Program-made: the position numbers and the translations under genes
Assembly (NCBI RefSeq): GCF_900110255.1
Contig: NZ_FODD01000007.1
Coordinates: 124,001 to 188,000, forward strand
Length of the DNA: 64,000 nt
Origin: Actinacidiphila rubida
Lineage (GTDB): Bacteria; Actinomycetota; Actinomycetes; Streptomycetales; Streptomycetaceae
Reading direction: 5' to 3'
The notes under the pieces: generated by a model
Database searches by the model: none
Told to the model about the DNA's origin: nothing
Seen by the model: only the letters and a program-made list of their open reading frames with translations
Shown here: positions 17,936 through 26,110 of the stretch, in pieces
How the letters are laid out: the number at the start of each line of letters is the position of its first letter
How positions within the stretch are numbered: position 1 is the stretch's first letter

Positions 17936-19339
17936 GTGCGCACGAGAGTGATCGCCTCCGCCACCGCCGTACTCGGCCTGCTGCTCGCGATCCCGGCCTC
18001 CGCGGCCGGCGCCGGACCCGGCGCCCCCGGCATCGGCGACCCCTACTACCCGACCTACGGGAACGGCGGCTACGACGTCTCCCACTACGACCTGAACCTG
18101 CGGTACCAGCCCGCCACCGACGCCCTGTCGGGCACCGCGGTCATCACCGCGACCGCCACCCAGGGCCTGACCAGCTTCGACCTGGACTTCGCGCTGGACG
18201 TCAGCAAGGTCACCGTCGACGGCCGCCCGGCGGCCTTCGCGACCAGCGGCGAGCAGGAGCTGGTCGTCACCCCGCGGCACGCCGTCGGCCGGGGGCAGCG
18301 GATCACCGTCGCGGTCACGTACGCGGGCGTGCCGTCCACCGTCCAGCGGTACGGATTCACGTCCTGGCAGCACACCCCGGACGGCGGTGTGGCCGCCAAC
18401 GAGCCCGAGTCGGCGTGGTGGTGGTTCCCCAGCAACGACCACCCGCTGGACAAGGCGAGCTACGACGTGCACGTCACCGTGCCGTCCGGCGACCAGGCGA
18501 TCAGCAACGGGCTGCTGCTGTCCCAGCGCACCGCGGACGGCTGGACCAGCTACCACTGGCAGCAGACCAAGCCGCAGGCCACGTACCTGGCGACGCTCGC
18601 CGTCGGGCACTTCGACATCACCCACAGCCGCACCCGCACCGGCATCCCGGTGATCAACGCCTACAGCACCGACCTGGGCGCGAACGCCGCCAACGCCCGC
18701 GCGAGCGTGGAGCGCACCGCCGAGATCGTCGACTTCCTCAGCGGCTACTTCGGGCCGTACCCCTTCGACTCGGCGGGCGGCTACGTGCCGAACGTGCCCA
18801 CGCACTTCTCGCTGGAGACCCAGACCCGGGTGTTCTACAGCCCCGCCACGTTCTCCAAGGGCGTCAACACCTCCGTCGTCGCGCACGAGCTGGCGCACCA
18901 GTGGTACGGCGACGACGTGTCGCTGGAGCGCTGGTCCGACATCTGGCTCAACGAGGGCTTCGCCAGCTACGCCCAGTGGCTGTGGGCCGAGCACGAGCAC
19001 ACCGGCACGCCGCAGGACCTCGCCCGCCAGGTCTACGACGCGCACCCGGCCGACGACCCGTTCTGGAAGGTCGAGCCCGGCGACCCGGGCCCGCAGAACC
19101 AGTTCGACGACGCGGTGTACGACCGGGGCGCGGTCGCGATCCAGGCGCTGCGCGACACGATCGGCGACCAGGCGTTCCTGAAGCTGCTGCGGCTGTGGCC
19201 CGCCCAGCACCGGTACGGCAACGCGACCGTCGCCGACTTCCGGCAGCTCGCCGAGCACCTGTCGGGCCAGGACCTCGGCGCGTTCTTCCAGACCTGGCTG
19301 TACACCCCGGCCAAGCCCGCGGTCTTCCCCGGCAGCTGA
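17936..19339 (+). CDS. Secreted short M1-family metallopeptidase
   Basis: 467 residues from GTG17936 (TGGAGGA five bases upstream). A signal peptide (about 1-25, ending ASAAGA) is followed by the saddle-like N-domain and the catalytic domain: HELAHQ (His317, Glu318, His321) and NEGFASY with Glu340, the third zinc ligand at the canonical distance. ERAP/aminopeptidase-N relatives of about 850 residues carry a large helical C-terminal domain; this one stops soon after the catalytic domain, as in other short secreted actinobacterial M1 proteins. Predicted role is extracellular N-terminal trimming of peptides. GAMEN-type exopeptidase loop is not obvious. Confidence 0.87.
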   Translation: MRTRVIASATAVLGLLLAIPASAAGAGPGAPGIGDPYYPTYGNGGYDVSHYDLNLRYQPATDALSGTAVITATATQGLTSFDLDFALDVSKVTVDGRPAAFATSGEQELVVTPRHAVGRGQRITVAVTYAGVPSTVQRYGFTSWQHTPDGGVAANEPESAWWWFPSNDHPLDKASYDVHVTVPSGDQAISNGLLLSQRTADGWTSYHWQQTKPQATYLATLAVGHFDITHSRTRTGIPVINAYSTDLGANAANARASVERTAEIVDFLSGYFGPYPFDSAGGYVPNVPTHFSLETQTRVFYSPATFSKGVNTSVVAHELAHQWYGDDVSLERWSDIWLNEGFASYAQWLWAEHEHTGTPQDLARQVYDAHPADDPFWKVEPGDPGPQNQFDDAVYDRGAVAIQALRDTIGDQAFLKLLRLWPAQHRYGNATVADFRQLAEHLSGQDLGAFFQTWLYTPAKPAVFPGS

Positions 19340-19474
19340 CCGCGGGGATCGGCCGGGGGCCCCGACAGGGCACCATGGACGCGGGCGGTCCGGACGGCGG
19401 ACCGCCCGCGTCGCCCCGTCCCCGCCGCAGTCGCGGCACCGGGCGCGCCGCCGGCACGGCACCAGGAGCAGCCC

Positions 19475-20350
19475 GTGAGCACCACCGCACCGGACGCACC
19501 GGACGCACCGGAGCCATCCGCGGTGCCGGACGGGCCGGGCGTGCCGGGCCTGCGGGCCGACTGCGGCGCCTGCTTCGGGCTGTGCTGCGTGGCGCTGGCC
19601 TTCTCCCGCTCCGCGGACTTCGCCCGGGACAAGGCGGCCGGCGAACCCTGCGGCCACCTCGGCGGCGACCACCGCTGCGGCATCCACGGCACGCTGCGGG
19701 ACGCGGGCTACCGCGGTTGCACGGTCTACGACTGCTTCGGCGCCGGGCAGCAGGTGTCCCAGGTGACCTTCGGCGGGCGCGACTGGCGGGACGCCGCCGA
19801 CCGCGGGCAGGCGATGTTCGCCGCGCTGCCGGTGATGCGCCAGCTCCACGAACTGCTCTGGTACCTCGCCGGGACGCTCGTCCTGGACGCCGCGGCCGAG
19901 GTGCACCCCGCCGCCCGGGCGGCACGCGACCGGGTCGCCGGCCTCACCCGGCTCGGCGCCGCGGAACTGCTCGCCGTGGACGTGGCGGCCGAACGCGCCG
20001 CCGTCAACACGGTGCTGCTGCGGGCCAGCGCGCTCGCCCGCGCCGCGGCCGTCCGGCGGCCGCGCAACCGGCGCGGCGCGGACCTCACCGGCGCCCGGCT
20101 CAAGGGCGCGGACCTGCGCGGCGCAGACCTGCGCGGGGCGTACCTGATGGGGGCGGACCTGCGGGACGCCGATCTGCGGCTGGCGGACCTGATCGGCGCG
20201 GACCTGCGGGGCGCGGACCTGCGCGGCGCCGACCTGACCGGCGCGCTCTTCCTCGCCCAGGCCCAGGTGAACGCGGCTCGCGGTGACGCCCGCACCCGCA
20301 TCCCCGGTGCGCTGGACCGCCCCGCCCACTGGTCCGCCCCGCCGTCCTGA
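19475..20350 (+). CDS. Cys-cluster (YkgJ-like) and pentapeptide-repeat fusion protein
   Basis: 291 residues. The N-terminal part has Cys30, 33, 37, 38, 59, 68, 82 and 87 plus His61 and His71, beginning CGACFGLCC, which resembles the CxxCxxCC metal-binding YkgJ family. A helical middle follows. Residues about 205-265 are roughly 12 consecutive A(D/N)LXX pentapeptides ([14 protein letters not shown]), which fold as a right-handed quadrilateral beta-helix. The GTG start has CAGGAGCAG upstream. Biochemical role is unknown; the joining of a metal site to a DNA-mimic-like repeat suggests a redox or metal-controlled interaction module (inference). Confidence 0.8.
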   Translation: MSTTAPDAPDAPEPSAVPDGPGVPGLRADCGACFGLCCVALAFSRSADFARDKAAGEPCGHLGGDHRCGIHGTLRDAGYRGCTVYDCFGAGQQVSQVTFGGRDWRDAADRGQAMFAALPVMRQLHELLWYLAGTLVLDAAAEVHPAARAARDRVAGLTRLGAAELLAVDVAAERAAVNTVLLRASALARAAAVRRPRNRRGADLTGARLKGADLRGADLRGAYLMGADLRDADLRLADLIGADLRGADLRGADLTGALFLAQAQVNAARGDARTRIPGALDRPAHWSAPPS

Positions 20351-20370
20351 CCCGGCCGGCCGGCTCCCGA

Positions 20371-20406
20371 CCGGTCTCGACCGGCCCCAACCGGTCTCGA
20401 CCGGCC
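20371..20406. repeat. Short direct repeat
   Basis: CCGGTCTCGACCGGCC occurs at 20371-20386 and again at 20391-20406, between the pentapeptide-repeat gene and the tRNA terminator. No function is evident. Confidence 0.6.
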
Positions 20407-20447
20407 TCGTCCCGGCTCGGCGGGCGGGGCCCTGCTCCCGGGAACGG

Positions 20448-20479
20448 CGAAGGCCCTCCGCTTCCGCGGAGGGCCTTCG
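20448..20479 (-). terminator. Terminator of tRNA-Lys copy 1
   Basis: A perfect 14-bp stem with a four-base loop (arms 20448-20461 and 20466-20479) lies 7 bp beyond the tRNA 3' end. It closely matches the terminator that follows tRNA copy 2, in inverted orientation. Confidence 0.8.
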
Positions 20480-20486
20480 TCTCGGG

Positions 20487-20560
20487 TGCGCCGCCAGGGA
20501 CTCGAACCCCGGACCCGCTGATTAAGAGTCAGCTGCTCTAACCAACTGAGCTAGCGGCGC
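20487..20560 (-). tRNA. tRNA-Lys (CTT), copy 1
   Basis: 74 nt with a 7-bp acceptor stem (GCGCCGC / GCGGCGC), discriminator A, D-loop AGTTGGTTA, anticodon loop CTCTTAA giving anticodon CTT, and a TTCGAGT T-loop. CCA is not encoded. TATGAT on the minus strand about 15 bases upstream is the likely -10 box. The sequence appears identical to the copies at 24651 and 37249. Confidence 0.96.
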
Positions 20561-20719
20561 TTGCGAGAACCATCATACGGGGTCCGCGGGGGTGCCCCGT
20601 GCCACCCCCGCACCCGCCGGCCACCGGCGGCCCCCCTCGGGGCCGCCGGCGATCGACGCCGTGTTCACCTGCCCGGGTCCGGGCGGGCACCCGACGCGGC
20701 GCGCGTCCTCAGCCGCGCG

Positions 20720-23700
20720 TCACTTCAGGCCGAAAGCCCGGATGACCTGCTGGCTGACCGATCCGCCGTGGCCGTCGGAGGCCGTGGCCTTCAGCGACAC
20801 CGCGCCGCCGGGCGTGTGCGGGGTCCTGATCCGCGCGGACCACGAGCCCTTGCCCTGCGAGGTGAGCGTGACCGGCTGCCAGGTGGCGCCGTCGTCGTAG
20901 GAGACCGACAGCGTCGCCGAGGACGCCTTCGTCACGCCGTCCAGCCACTCCTGCGTCGCGGACGACAGCCCGATCGTCGTCCACTGGCCGGCCGGCACGT
21001 CCGTGGCCGTGTCGGTGGCCACCGCGTAGTCCAGCTGCAGCAGCTTGACCGGCACCAGCGCGTCGCCCGTGACGGGCCCCGAGACGAAGTTCCACTCGGT
21101 GTGCGTGCGGATGGAGGTCTTCCACTGCGCCGCGTCCCGCGCCGAGTCGATCACCAGCCGGTACGGCAGCGTCTGCGCCGGCTGGTCCCACAGGCCGCCG
21201 GCCCGGCCGACGCCCTTCTTGACCAGGGTGTCGCCCTGGTAGGCGGCGAAGGTGGTGTTGCCGTCGTACTCGTCGGCCGGCATGGCACCGGAGTGCCCGG
21301 CGCCGCCGTCCGTCCACGGGCTGATGTTGAACTGGATGTCGTTGTACGAGGAGCGGGTCGGCCCCCAGTACCCGGTGCCCAGGCGCGGGCGGACGATCCC
21401 GCCGAACCAGGAGGTGCTGTAGGTGTGCCCGGGCAGGAAGGTGTCCTGGCTGCCGCGCTCCTCCAGCAACTGGTTCTCGTACGCGGCGTCGTACACCGAG
21501 TGGTCCTCGTACCAGTAGCCGGCGCCCTTCATCCTCGAGACGTACTCGGTGCGCGTCGACGGGTACGACTCCCGCTCGGCGAAGCCGACGCCCGGCGCGC
21601 CCCAGGCGGGGATGTCGTAGCGGTAGCCGCCGCCGGAGCGGGCGCGGTCGCCGTTGTAGACGGCGTCGACCCTGGCCAGGTCCTTCTTCGGATCCGGGGT
21701 GTAGGCCAGCGAACGGTCCGGGATCGTGCCGTCGTGCTCGTCCGCCAGGTCGTACACGTAGCGGGTGTACGTGCGCTGGGCGACCTGGATCCGGGTGCCG
21801 GTCCTCGCCTCGGCGGCCAGCCGCGTTCCCGCGTCGTGCCGCATCGTCACCACGGGCAGCGGCGCGTCGCTGCCGTCGTCACCGGCGTAGTAGTCGAGCA
21901 GCCGGCCGGGCGCGTCGTTGACGACGACGAGCAGGGCGGCGCCGGCGGCCTTGGCGTTCGCGGCCCGCTCGGCGGGCGGCACGGCGTCGCCGCGGTCCAC
22001 CACGACCGCCTTGCCGCGCACGTCGAGCCCGGCGTAGTCGGCCGCGGCGCCCTGGCCGGCGTAGGCGGTGGCCAGGACGGAGGTGCCGTTGCCGATAGGG
22101 GAGCCGGCCGGGGTGAGGGTGTCCAGCGCCTGGCCCTGGTCGGTGAGGGCGATCGTCGGCTCGCCCAGCCGCCACCGGGTGAGGAAGTCGAAGGTGCCGT
22201 CGGTGACCTTCTTGGTGGGAGCGGCGTAGAGCGCGTCGTAGGTGAGCGGCAGCATCGCGACGTCGCGCACCAGCTGTCCGTTGGAGAAGGTGCGCGCCAG
22301 GTCCCAGTTGAGCTGCCGGACCTGGGTGCGCTGCGGCACCGACGCGCTGATGCGGTGCGCCTTGCCGGCGTCGAGGGTGACGGTGGTGTCCTTCCCGAGC
22401 ACGGTCTCCGGGTCGGCGACGAGCGCCAGGCCCAGGGAGTCCGGGGTGTCACCGGGGACGTCGATCTCGGCGTAGGCCATGTACGTGCCGGGCTCCAGGC
22501 GCAGCGTGGCCTGCCCGTCGACCTGCACCGGCCACGACTGGGGGTTGCCCTCCTCCGCCATGACCACGGTGCCCGCGGTGGGCTTCCCGTCCCGGCCGAG
22601 GAGCTTGATCGTGTAGTTGTACAGCTCCTTCTCCTTCTCCAGGCCGAAGCCGGTGTGCGCCACGACGGCGCCGGAGGCCGCGTCGGTCGCGGTGACCTGG
22701 CCGGAGAAGGTGGTGTCGGCCGGCACGGTGGCCGGGTCGAGGGTGAGCGTGACGTCGGTGCTGCCGCCGGCCGGGACCGTGACCGTGTCGGCGGACAGCG
22801 TGTAGGCGGCGCTCGCCGAACCGGTGGACAGCTTCAGGGTCACCGGGGCCGCGCCGCTGTTGCGGTAGGTGACGGTCCGGGTGACCGGGGCCGCGCCGGC
22901 GGTCGGCCAGCGGAAGACGGCCGTGTCGACCGAGCCGGTGGCCTGGACCGTGGAGTCGACGGCGGCGAGCACGTCGACCCGGCCGGTGCCCTGCTCGAAC
23001 GGGGTGTAGTCCGGCAGCACCTTGGACGAGGACATCAGCGCGTCCTTGAGCCGGTCGGCCGTCCAGTCGGGGTGCCGTTCCTTGAGGATGGCCGCGGCGC
23101 CCGCGATGTGCGGGGTGGCCATCGAGGTGCCGGACATCGTCTGGTAGCCGCCGCCGGGCTTGGCCGCGGTGATGTCGACGCCGGGCGCGGACAGGTCGGG
23201 CTTGAGGCCGTAGCTGCCGGACAGCGGGCCCATGCTGGAGAAGTCGGCGCGCTGGTCGGCGGAGTCGACAGCGGCGACGGTCAGCGCGGAGCGCGCGGAG
23301 CCGGGCGCGCCGATGGTACCGGCGCCGTAGGAGTTGCCGGCGGCGATGACGAACAGCGGGCCGCCGTCCGCCGACAGGCTGTTCACGGCCTGTGCCATCG
23401 GGTCGGTGCCGTCGTCGGGCAGCGGGTTGCCCAGGCTCATGCTGACCACGTCGGCGCCCTGGGCCTTGGCCCATTCCATGCCGGCGATGATCCAGGAGTC
23501 CTGGCCCGAGCCCTCGTTGGAGAGCACCTTGCCGACGAGCAGGCGGGCGCCGGGGGCGACGCCCTTCTCCAGCCCGCCGGAGGCGGCGCCGCTGCCCGCG
23601 ATGGTGGAGGCCACGTGGGTGCCGTGGCCATGGCCGTCGGCCACGGTCTCGCCGGGCACGAAGCTCTGCTCCTCGGCGACCTTGCCCTGCAGGTCGGGGT

Positions 23701-24466
23701 GGGTGTCGTCGACACCGGTGTCGAGCACGGCGACCTTCTCGCCGGTGCCGTCGTAGCCCTCGGCCCACGCCTGCGGCGCGTTGATCTGCGGCACGGAGTC
23801 CTGCAGCGCCGCGCTCGCCCTGGCGTCCAGCCACAGCCGCGCGATGCCGTTGGCGGCGTCCAGGGTGCGGGCGGACCGGGCGGCGGTGGCGCCGCGCGCG
23901 GCGGCCGGGTCGAGGTCGTCCCAGAACGCGCGGGCGTGCTTCTTGTCGGCGCTGAGCGCGGCGCCGCCGATGCTCGGCAGGGTGCGGACCGTCCGGGCGC
24001 CGGCCGGCGCGACGGGCAGCGAGCGGGCCGCGCGGGCCGCCTTCGTCCAGGTGGCGATCAGCGGGACGCCGGCGCTGTGCGCGTCGTCGTAGCCCATGGC
24101 CACCAGGGCGCTGACGTCGAACAGGCGGCGGTCCAGTGTCCCGGCGGCCAGCAGCGACTGGGCCTCGTCGGGGATCACGTAGGTGTCGCCGCCGTCCTGC
24201 CGGACGTGCACCGCGCCGGTCGCGCCCGGCGCACGGTCGACGGTGACGGTCGGGGCCGCACCGGTGCCGAGGTGCACGACGTCGCCGGTGACCAGGGTGA
24301 CGGTGGCGGAGGAGGGCGCGGTCGAGGTGTGGGCGGCCGGCGGGGGTGTGGGCGGCGGCGTCGCCGCGATGGCGCTGCCCGACGGCAGCATCAGGGCGGT
24401 GCCGAGGGCGAGCGCGGTGGCGCCCGCCGGCACGGCGGTCCGGCGTCGATTCGAAGTCATGAGCAT
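20720..24466 (-). CDS. Secreted S8-family serine protease (subtilase), large multidomain
   Basis: 1,248 residues. A signal peptide (about 1-35) is followed by a propeptide-like region and the catalytic domain. Its triad is Asp249 (VAVLDTGVD), His281 (GHGHGTHVA) and Ser448 (GTSMATPH). Further on are beta-sandwich domains and a PA-like domain (AVVVDRGDAVPPAERAANAKAAGAALLVVVND). The protein ends in a fibronectin-like segment (GAVSLKATASDGHGGSVSQQVIRAFG). It is an extracellular broad-specificity protease. ATG24466 and ATG24460 are both possible and neither has a ribosome site. The gene is bracketed by two tRNA-Lys genes in opposite orientation. Confidence 0.9.
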   Translation of the reverse strand: MLMTSNRRRTAVPAGATALALGTALMLPSGSAIAATPPPTPPPAAHTSTAPSSATVTLVTGDVVHLGTGAAPTVTVDRAPGATGAVHVRQDGGDTYVIPDEAQSLLAAGTLDRRLFDVSALVAMGYDDAHSAGVPLIATWTKAARAARSLPVAPAGARTVRTLPSIGGAALSADKKHARAFWDDLDPAAARGATAARSARTLDAANGIARLWLDARASAALQDSVPQINAPQAWAEGYDGTGEKVAVLDTGVDDTHPDLQGKVAEEQSFVPGETVADGHGHGTHVASTIAGSGAASGGLEKGVAPGARLLVGKVLSNEGSGQDSWIIAGMEWAKAQGADVVSMSLGNPLPDDGTDPMAQAVNSLSADGGPLFVIAAGNSYGAGTIGAPGSARSALTVAAVDSADQRADFSSMGPLSGSYGLKPDLSAPGVDITAAKPGGGYQTMSGTSMATPHIAGAAAILKERHPDWTADRLKDALMSSSKVLPDYTPFEQGTGRVDVLAAVDSTVQATGSVDTAVFRWPTAGAAPVTRTVTYRNSGAAPVTLKLSTGSASAAYTLSADTVTVPAGGSTDVTLTLDPATVPADTTFSGQVTATDAASGAVVAHTGFGLEKEKELYNYTIKLLGRDGKPTAGTVVMAEEGNPQSWPVQVDGQATLRLEPGTYMAYAEIDVPGDTPDSLGLALVADPETVLGKDTTVTLDAGKAHRISASVPQRTQVRQLNWDLARTFSNGQLVRDVAMLPLTYDALYAAPTKKVTDGTFDFLTRWRLGEPTIALTDQGQALDTLTPAGSPIGNGTSVLATAYAGQGAAADYAGLDVRGKAVVVDRGDAVPPAERAANAKAAGAALLVVVNDAPGRLLDYYAGDDGSDAPLPVVTMRHDAGTRLAAEARTGTRIQVAQRTYTRYVYDLADEHDGTIPDRSLAYTPDPKKDLARVDAVYNGDRARSGGGYRYDIPAWGAPGVGFAERESYPSTRTEYVSRMKGAGYWYEDHSVYDAAYENQLLEERGSQDTFLPGHTYSTSWFGGIVRPRLGTGYWGPTRSSYNDIQFNISPWTDGGAGHSGAMPADEYDGNTTFAAYQGDTLVKKGVGRAGGLWDQPAQTLPYRLVIDSARDAAQWKTSIRTHTEWNFVSGPVTGDALVPVKLLQLDYAVATDTATDVPAGQWTTIGLSSATQEWLDGVTKASSATLSVSYDDGATWQPVTLTSQGKGSWSARIRTPHTPGGAVSLKATASDGHGGSVSQQVIRAFGLK

Positions 24467-24605
24467 GATCTACCGGCCGGGTCCCGGCGGCGTCAGCGCC
24501 CCGGACCTGGCACGTTCCCGCCTGGCGGCTATCCGCCTCCGGGCCGGGACGGTGCCAGAGGCGGGCGGAACGGTGCCGGGGGGCGGCGCCGGGGCACGCA
24601 CGCGG

Positions 24606-24635
24606 TTGGGGGCATCCGCGCCGATCGGGTACGAT
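24606..24635 (+). promoter_or_regulatory. Candidate promoter of tRNA-Lys copy 2
   Basis: TTGGGG (24606-24611) and TACGAT (24630-24635) are separated by 18 bp and end 15 bp before the tRNA. Fit to the vegetative consensus is reasonable. Confidence 0.5.
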
Positions 24636-24650
24636 CATCCACGTCAGCAG

Positions 24651-24724
24651 GCGCCGCTAGCTCAGTTGGTTAGAGCAGCTGACTCTTAATCAGCGGGTCC
24701 GGGGTTCGAGTCCCTGGCGGCGCA
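24651..24724 (+). tRNA. tRNA-Lys (CTT), copy 2
   Basis: Same 74-nt cloverleaf as the minus-strand copy at 20487-20560, with anticodon CTT and discriminator A. With its terminator it forms a near-perfect inverted repeat of roughly 113 bp with copy 1, on either side of the subtilase gene. Confidence 0.96.
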
Positions 24725-24731
24725 CCTGAGA

Positions 24732-24763
24732 CGAAGGCCCTCCGCGGAAGCGGGGGGCCTTCG
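24732..24763 (+). terminator. Terminator of tRNA-Lys copy 2
   Basis: A 14-bp stem (24732-24745 with 24750-24763) has one T-G wobble and a GGAA loop, seven bases after the tRNA. Confidence 0.8.
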
Positions 24764-24858
24764 CCGTGTCCGTGGGTGTGCCGGTGGGCGCCCGGCAGGG
24801 GCGGCGCGAGCGGGAGGCGGGCAGGCAGGGGCCCGCGGGCCGCGGGAGGTGGCCGCGA

Positions 24859-25614
24859 TCAGATGCTCATCGACAGCAGCACCGGCGCGGCGCGCTCGTG
24901 CAGCGTGTCGACCGCGGGGCGCAGCCGGTGCGCCTGGCTGTACGGCATGGACAGCGCGAGACAGGCGACGGTCTTGCCGATGGTGACCGGGATGGCGGCG
25001 CACACCGTGCCGATGGCGTACTCCTGCAGGTCCAGCGTCGGGACGCTGGCCGGCTGGCGCTCCAGCTTGGTCAGCAGCACCCGGTCGTCGACCTCGGTGC
25101 GGGAGGTCAGGCGGGCCGGACGGTGCCGGGAGAGGTGCTCCAGGCGGCCGTTGTGGTCGAGCTGCGAGAGCAGGCACTTGCCGACCGCGCTGGCGTGGGC
25201 CGCGGAGCGGAAGTCCACCCACTCGTTGACCTTGGGCGCGTTCGGGCCGTCGGCGAAGTCGATGATCCGCACCTCGCCGTCGTCGTACCGGCTGAAGTAG
25301 ACCGCGGCGCCCACCTCGTCGCGCAGCTCCGACAGGATCGTCCGGAGCTTCTCCGCGAGGGCGAGGTTCCTGTTGGCGGCGCAGAGCAGCACCATGGACT
25401 CGCCGACCACGTAGCCGCCGCCCGGCAGGAAGCCCAGGTAGCGTTCGCGGCGCAGCATCGAGAGCAGCTGGGTGAGGTAGCCCAGGGGCACGCCGATCTC
25501 GCGCGCGAGCTGCTCGGCGGTCACGCCGTCGCGGTGGGAGTCGACGGATTCGAGCACGCGCAGCGCGTACCGGACCGCATGCACCGGCCCCAGCTGTCGG
25601 TGTTCGAGCGCCAC
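24859..25614 (-). CDS. IclR-family transcriptional regulator
   Basis: 251 residues from GTG25614 (GCAGGGG upstream); an open frame continues to 25716 but its residues are Arg/Ala-rich and not family-like. A winged-helix HTH (about 10-70; VTAEQLAREIGVPLGYLTQLLSMLRRERYL) is followed by an IclR effector domain (about 80-245) with SAVGKCLLSQL and the AIPVTIGKTVACLALSMP core. IclR proteins sense small acids or aromatic catabolites. The divergent monooxygenase gene, 496 bp away, is the obvious target. Confidence 0.87.
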   Translation of the reverse strand: MALEHRQLGPVHAVRYALRVLESVDSHRDGVTAEQLAREIGVPLGYLTQLLSMLRRERYLGFLPGGGYVVGESMVLLCAANRNLALAEKLRTILSELRDEVGAAVYFSRYDDGEVRIIDFADGPNAPKVNEWVDFRSAAHASAVGKCLLSQLDHNGRLEHLSRHRPARLTSRTEVDDRVLLTKLERQPASVPTLDLQEYAIGTVCAAIPVTIGKTVACLALSMPYSQAHRLRPAVDTLHERAAPVLLSMSI

Positions 25615-26110
25615 GGTAGCCCCCTGCAGGTAAGACCGTCTGCGTGTCCCGGACGTGGCGCCTGGTCGGTGGGCCAGCGGCGCGGCCCTGGCCCGGCGTC
25701 GTGACCGGAACTCCACGATAGCCCCAATACCCCTGCCGGTAGAGGTGGTTGAACAGGCCCCGAGCAGCCCTCAGGCGTCTGTGCAGGAAGGGGCCTGTCT
25801 GGCATATGTCCACGTCATTGCCCTCTTCTCGGAACGGCGGAAAACGACCCCCCGGAGGCGCACGCTCGGCGCACTCGGCGGCGCATTCATGGCGGTCCCG
25901 TGGCGTGTTCACGGCGCTCGCGGAGGTCTCCGTGGGGCTCCTGGGATGCGCGTGACCCTCGCGGAGGCCCCCCGGGGGAACAACCGGACGGCCTCTCCGG
26001 TTGTCGCCAGGAGAGACGGGCCGCGGCATGTGACGGCACGCGACGGCATGCGACGCCATGTGACGGCGACGGCACGCGACGGCATGCGACAACGACAGGA
26101 GGCGCCCGCG
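25615..26110. other. 496-bp divergent regulatory region
   Basis: No gene is supported here. The region holds a perfect 9-bp inverted repeat with 7-bp spacer (25980-25988 and 25996-26004; arms ACAACCGGA and TCCGGTTGT). A run of 10-bp direct repeats follows at 26027-26092. AGGAGG at 26097-26102 serves the monooxygenase gene. Confidence 0.6.
26027..26092. repeat. Six-unit 10-bp tandem repeat upstream of the monooxygenase
   Basis: Units fit CAYGYGACGG: four at 26027-26066 in perfect 10-bp register, a 6-bp spacer, then two at 26073-26092. The 10-bp period places each unit on the same helix face, as in arrays of regulator sites. The array ends five bases before the ribosome site. Confidence 0.8.

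Noticed and set aside
20561-24673. A 1,370-codon open frame opposite the subtilase gene
   Set aside because: It is a GC-bias shadow of the subtilase; composition is Arg/Gly/Val-rich without motifs and it would run into a tRNA gene.
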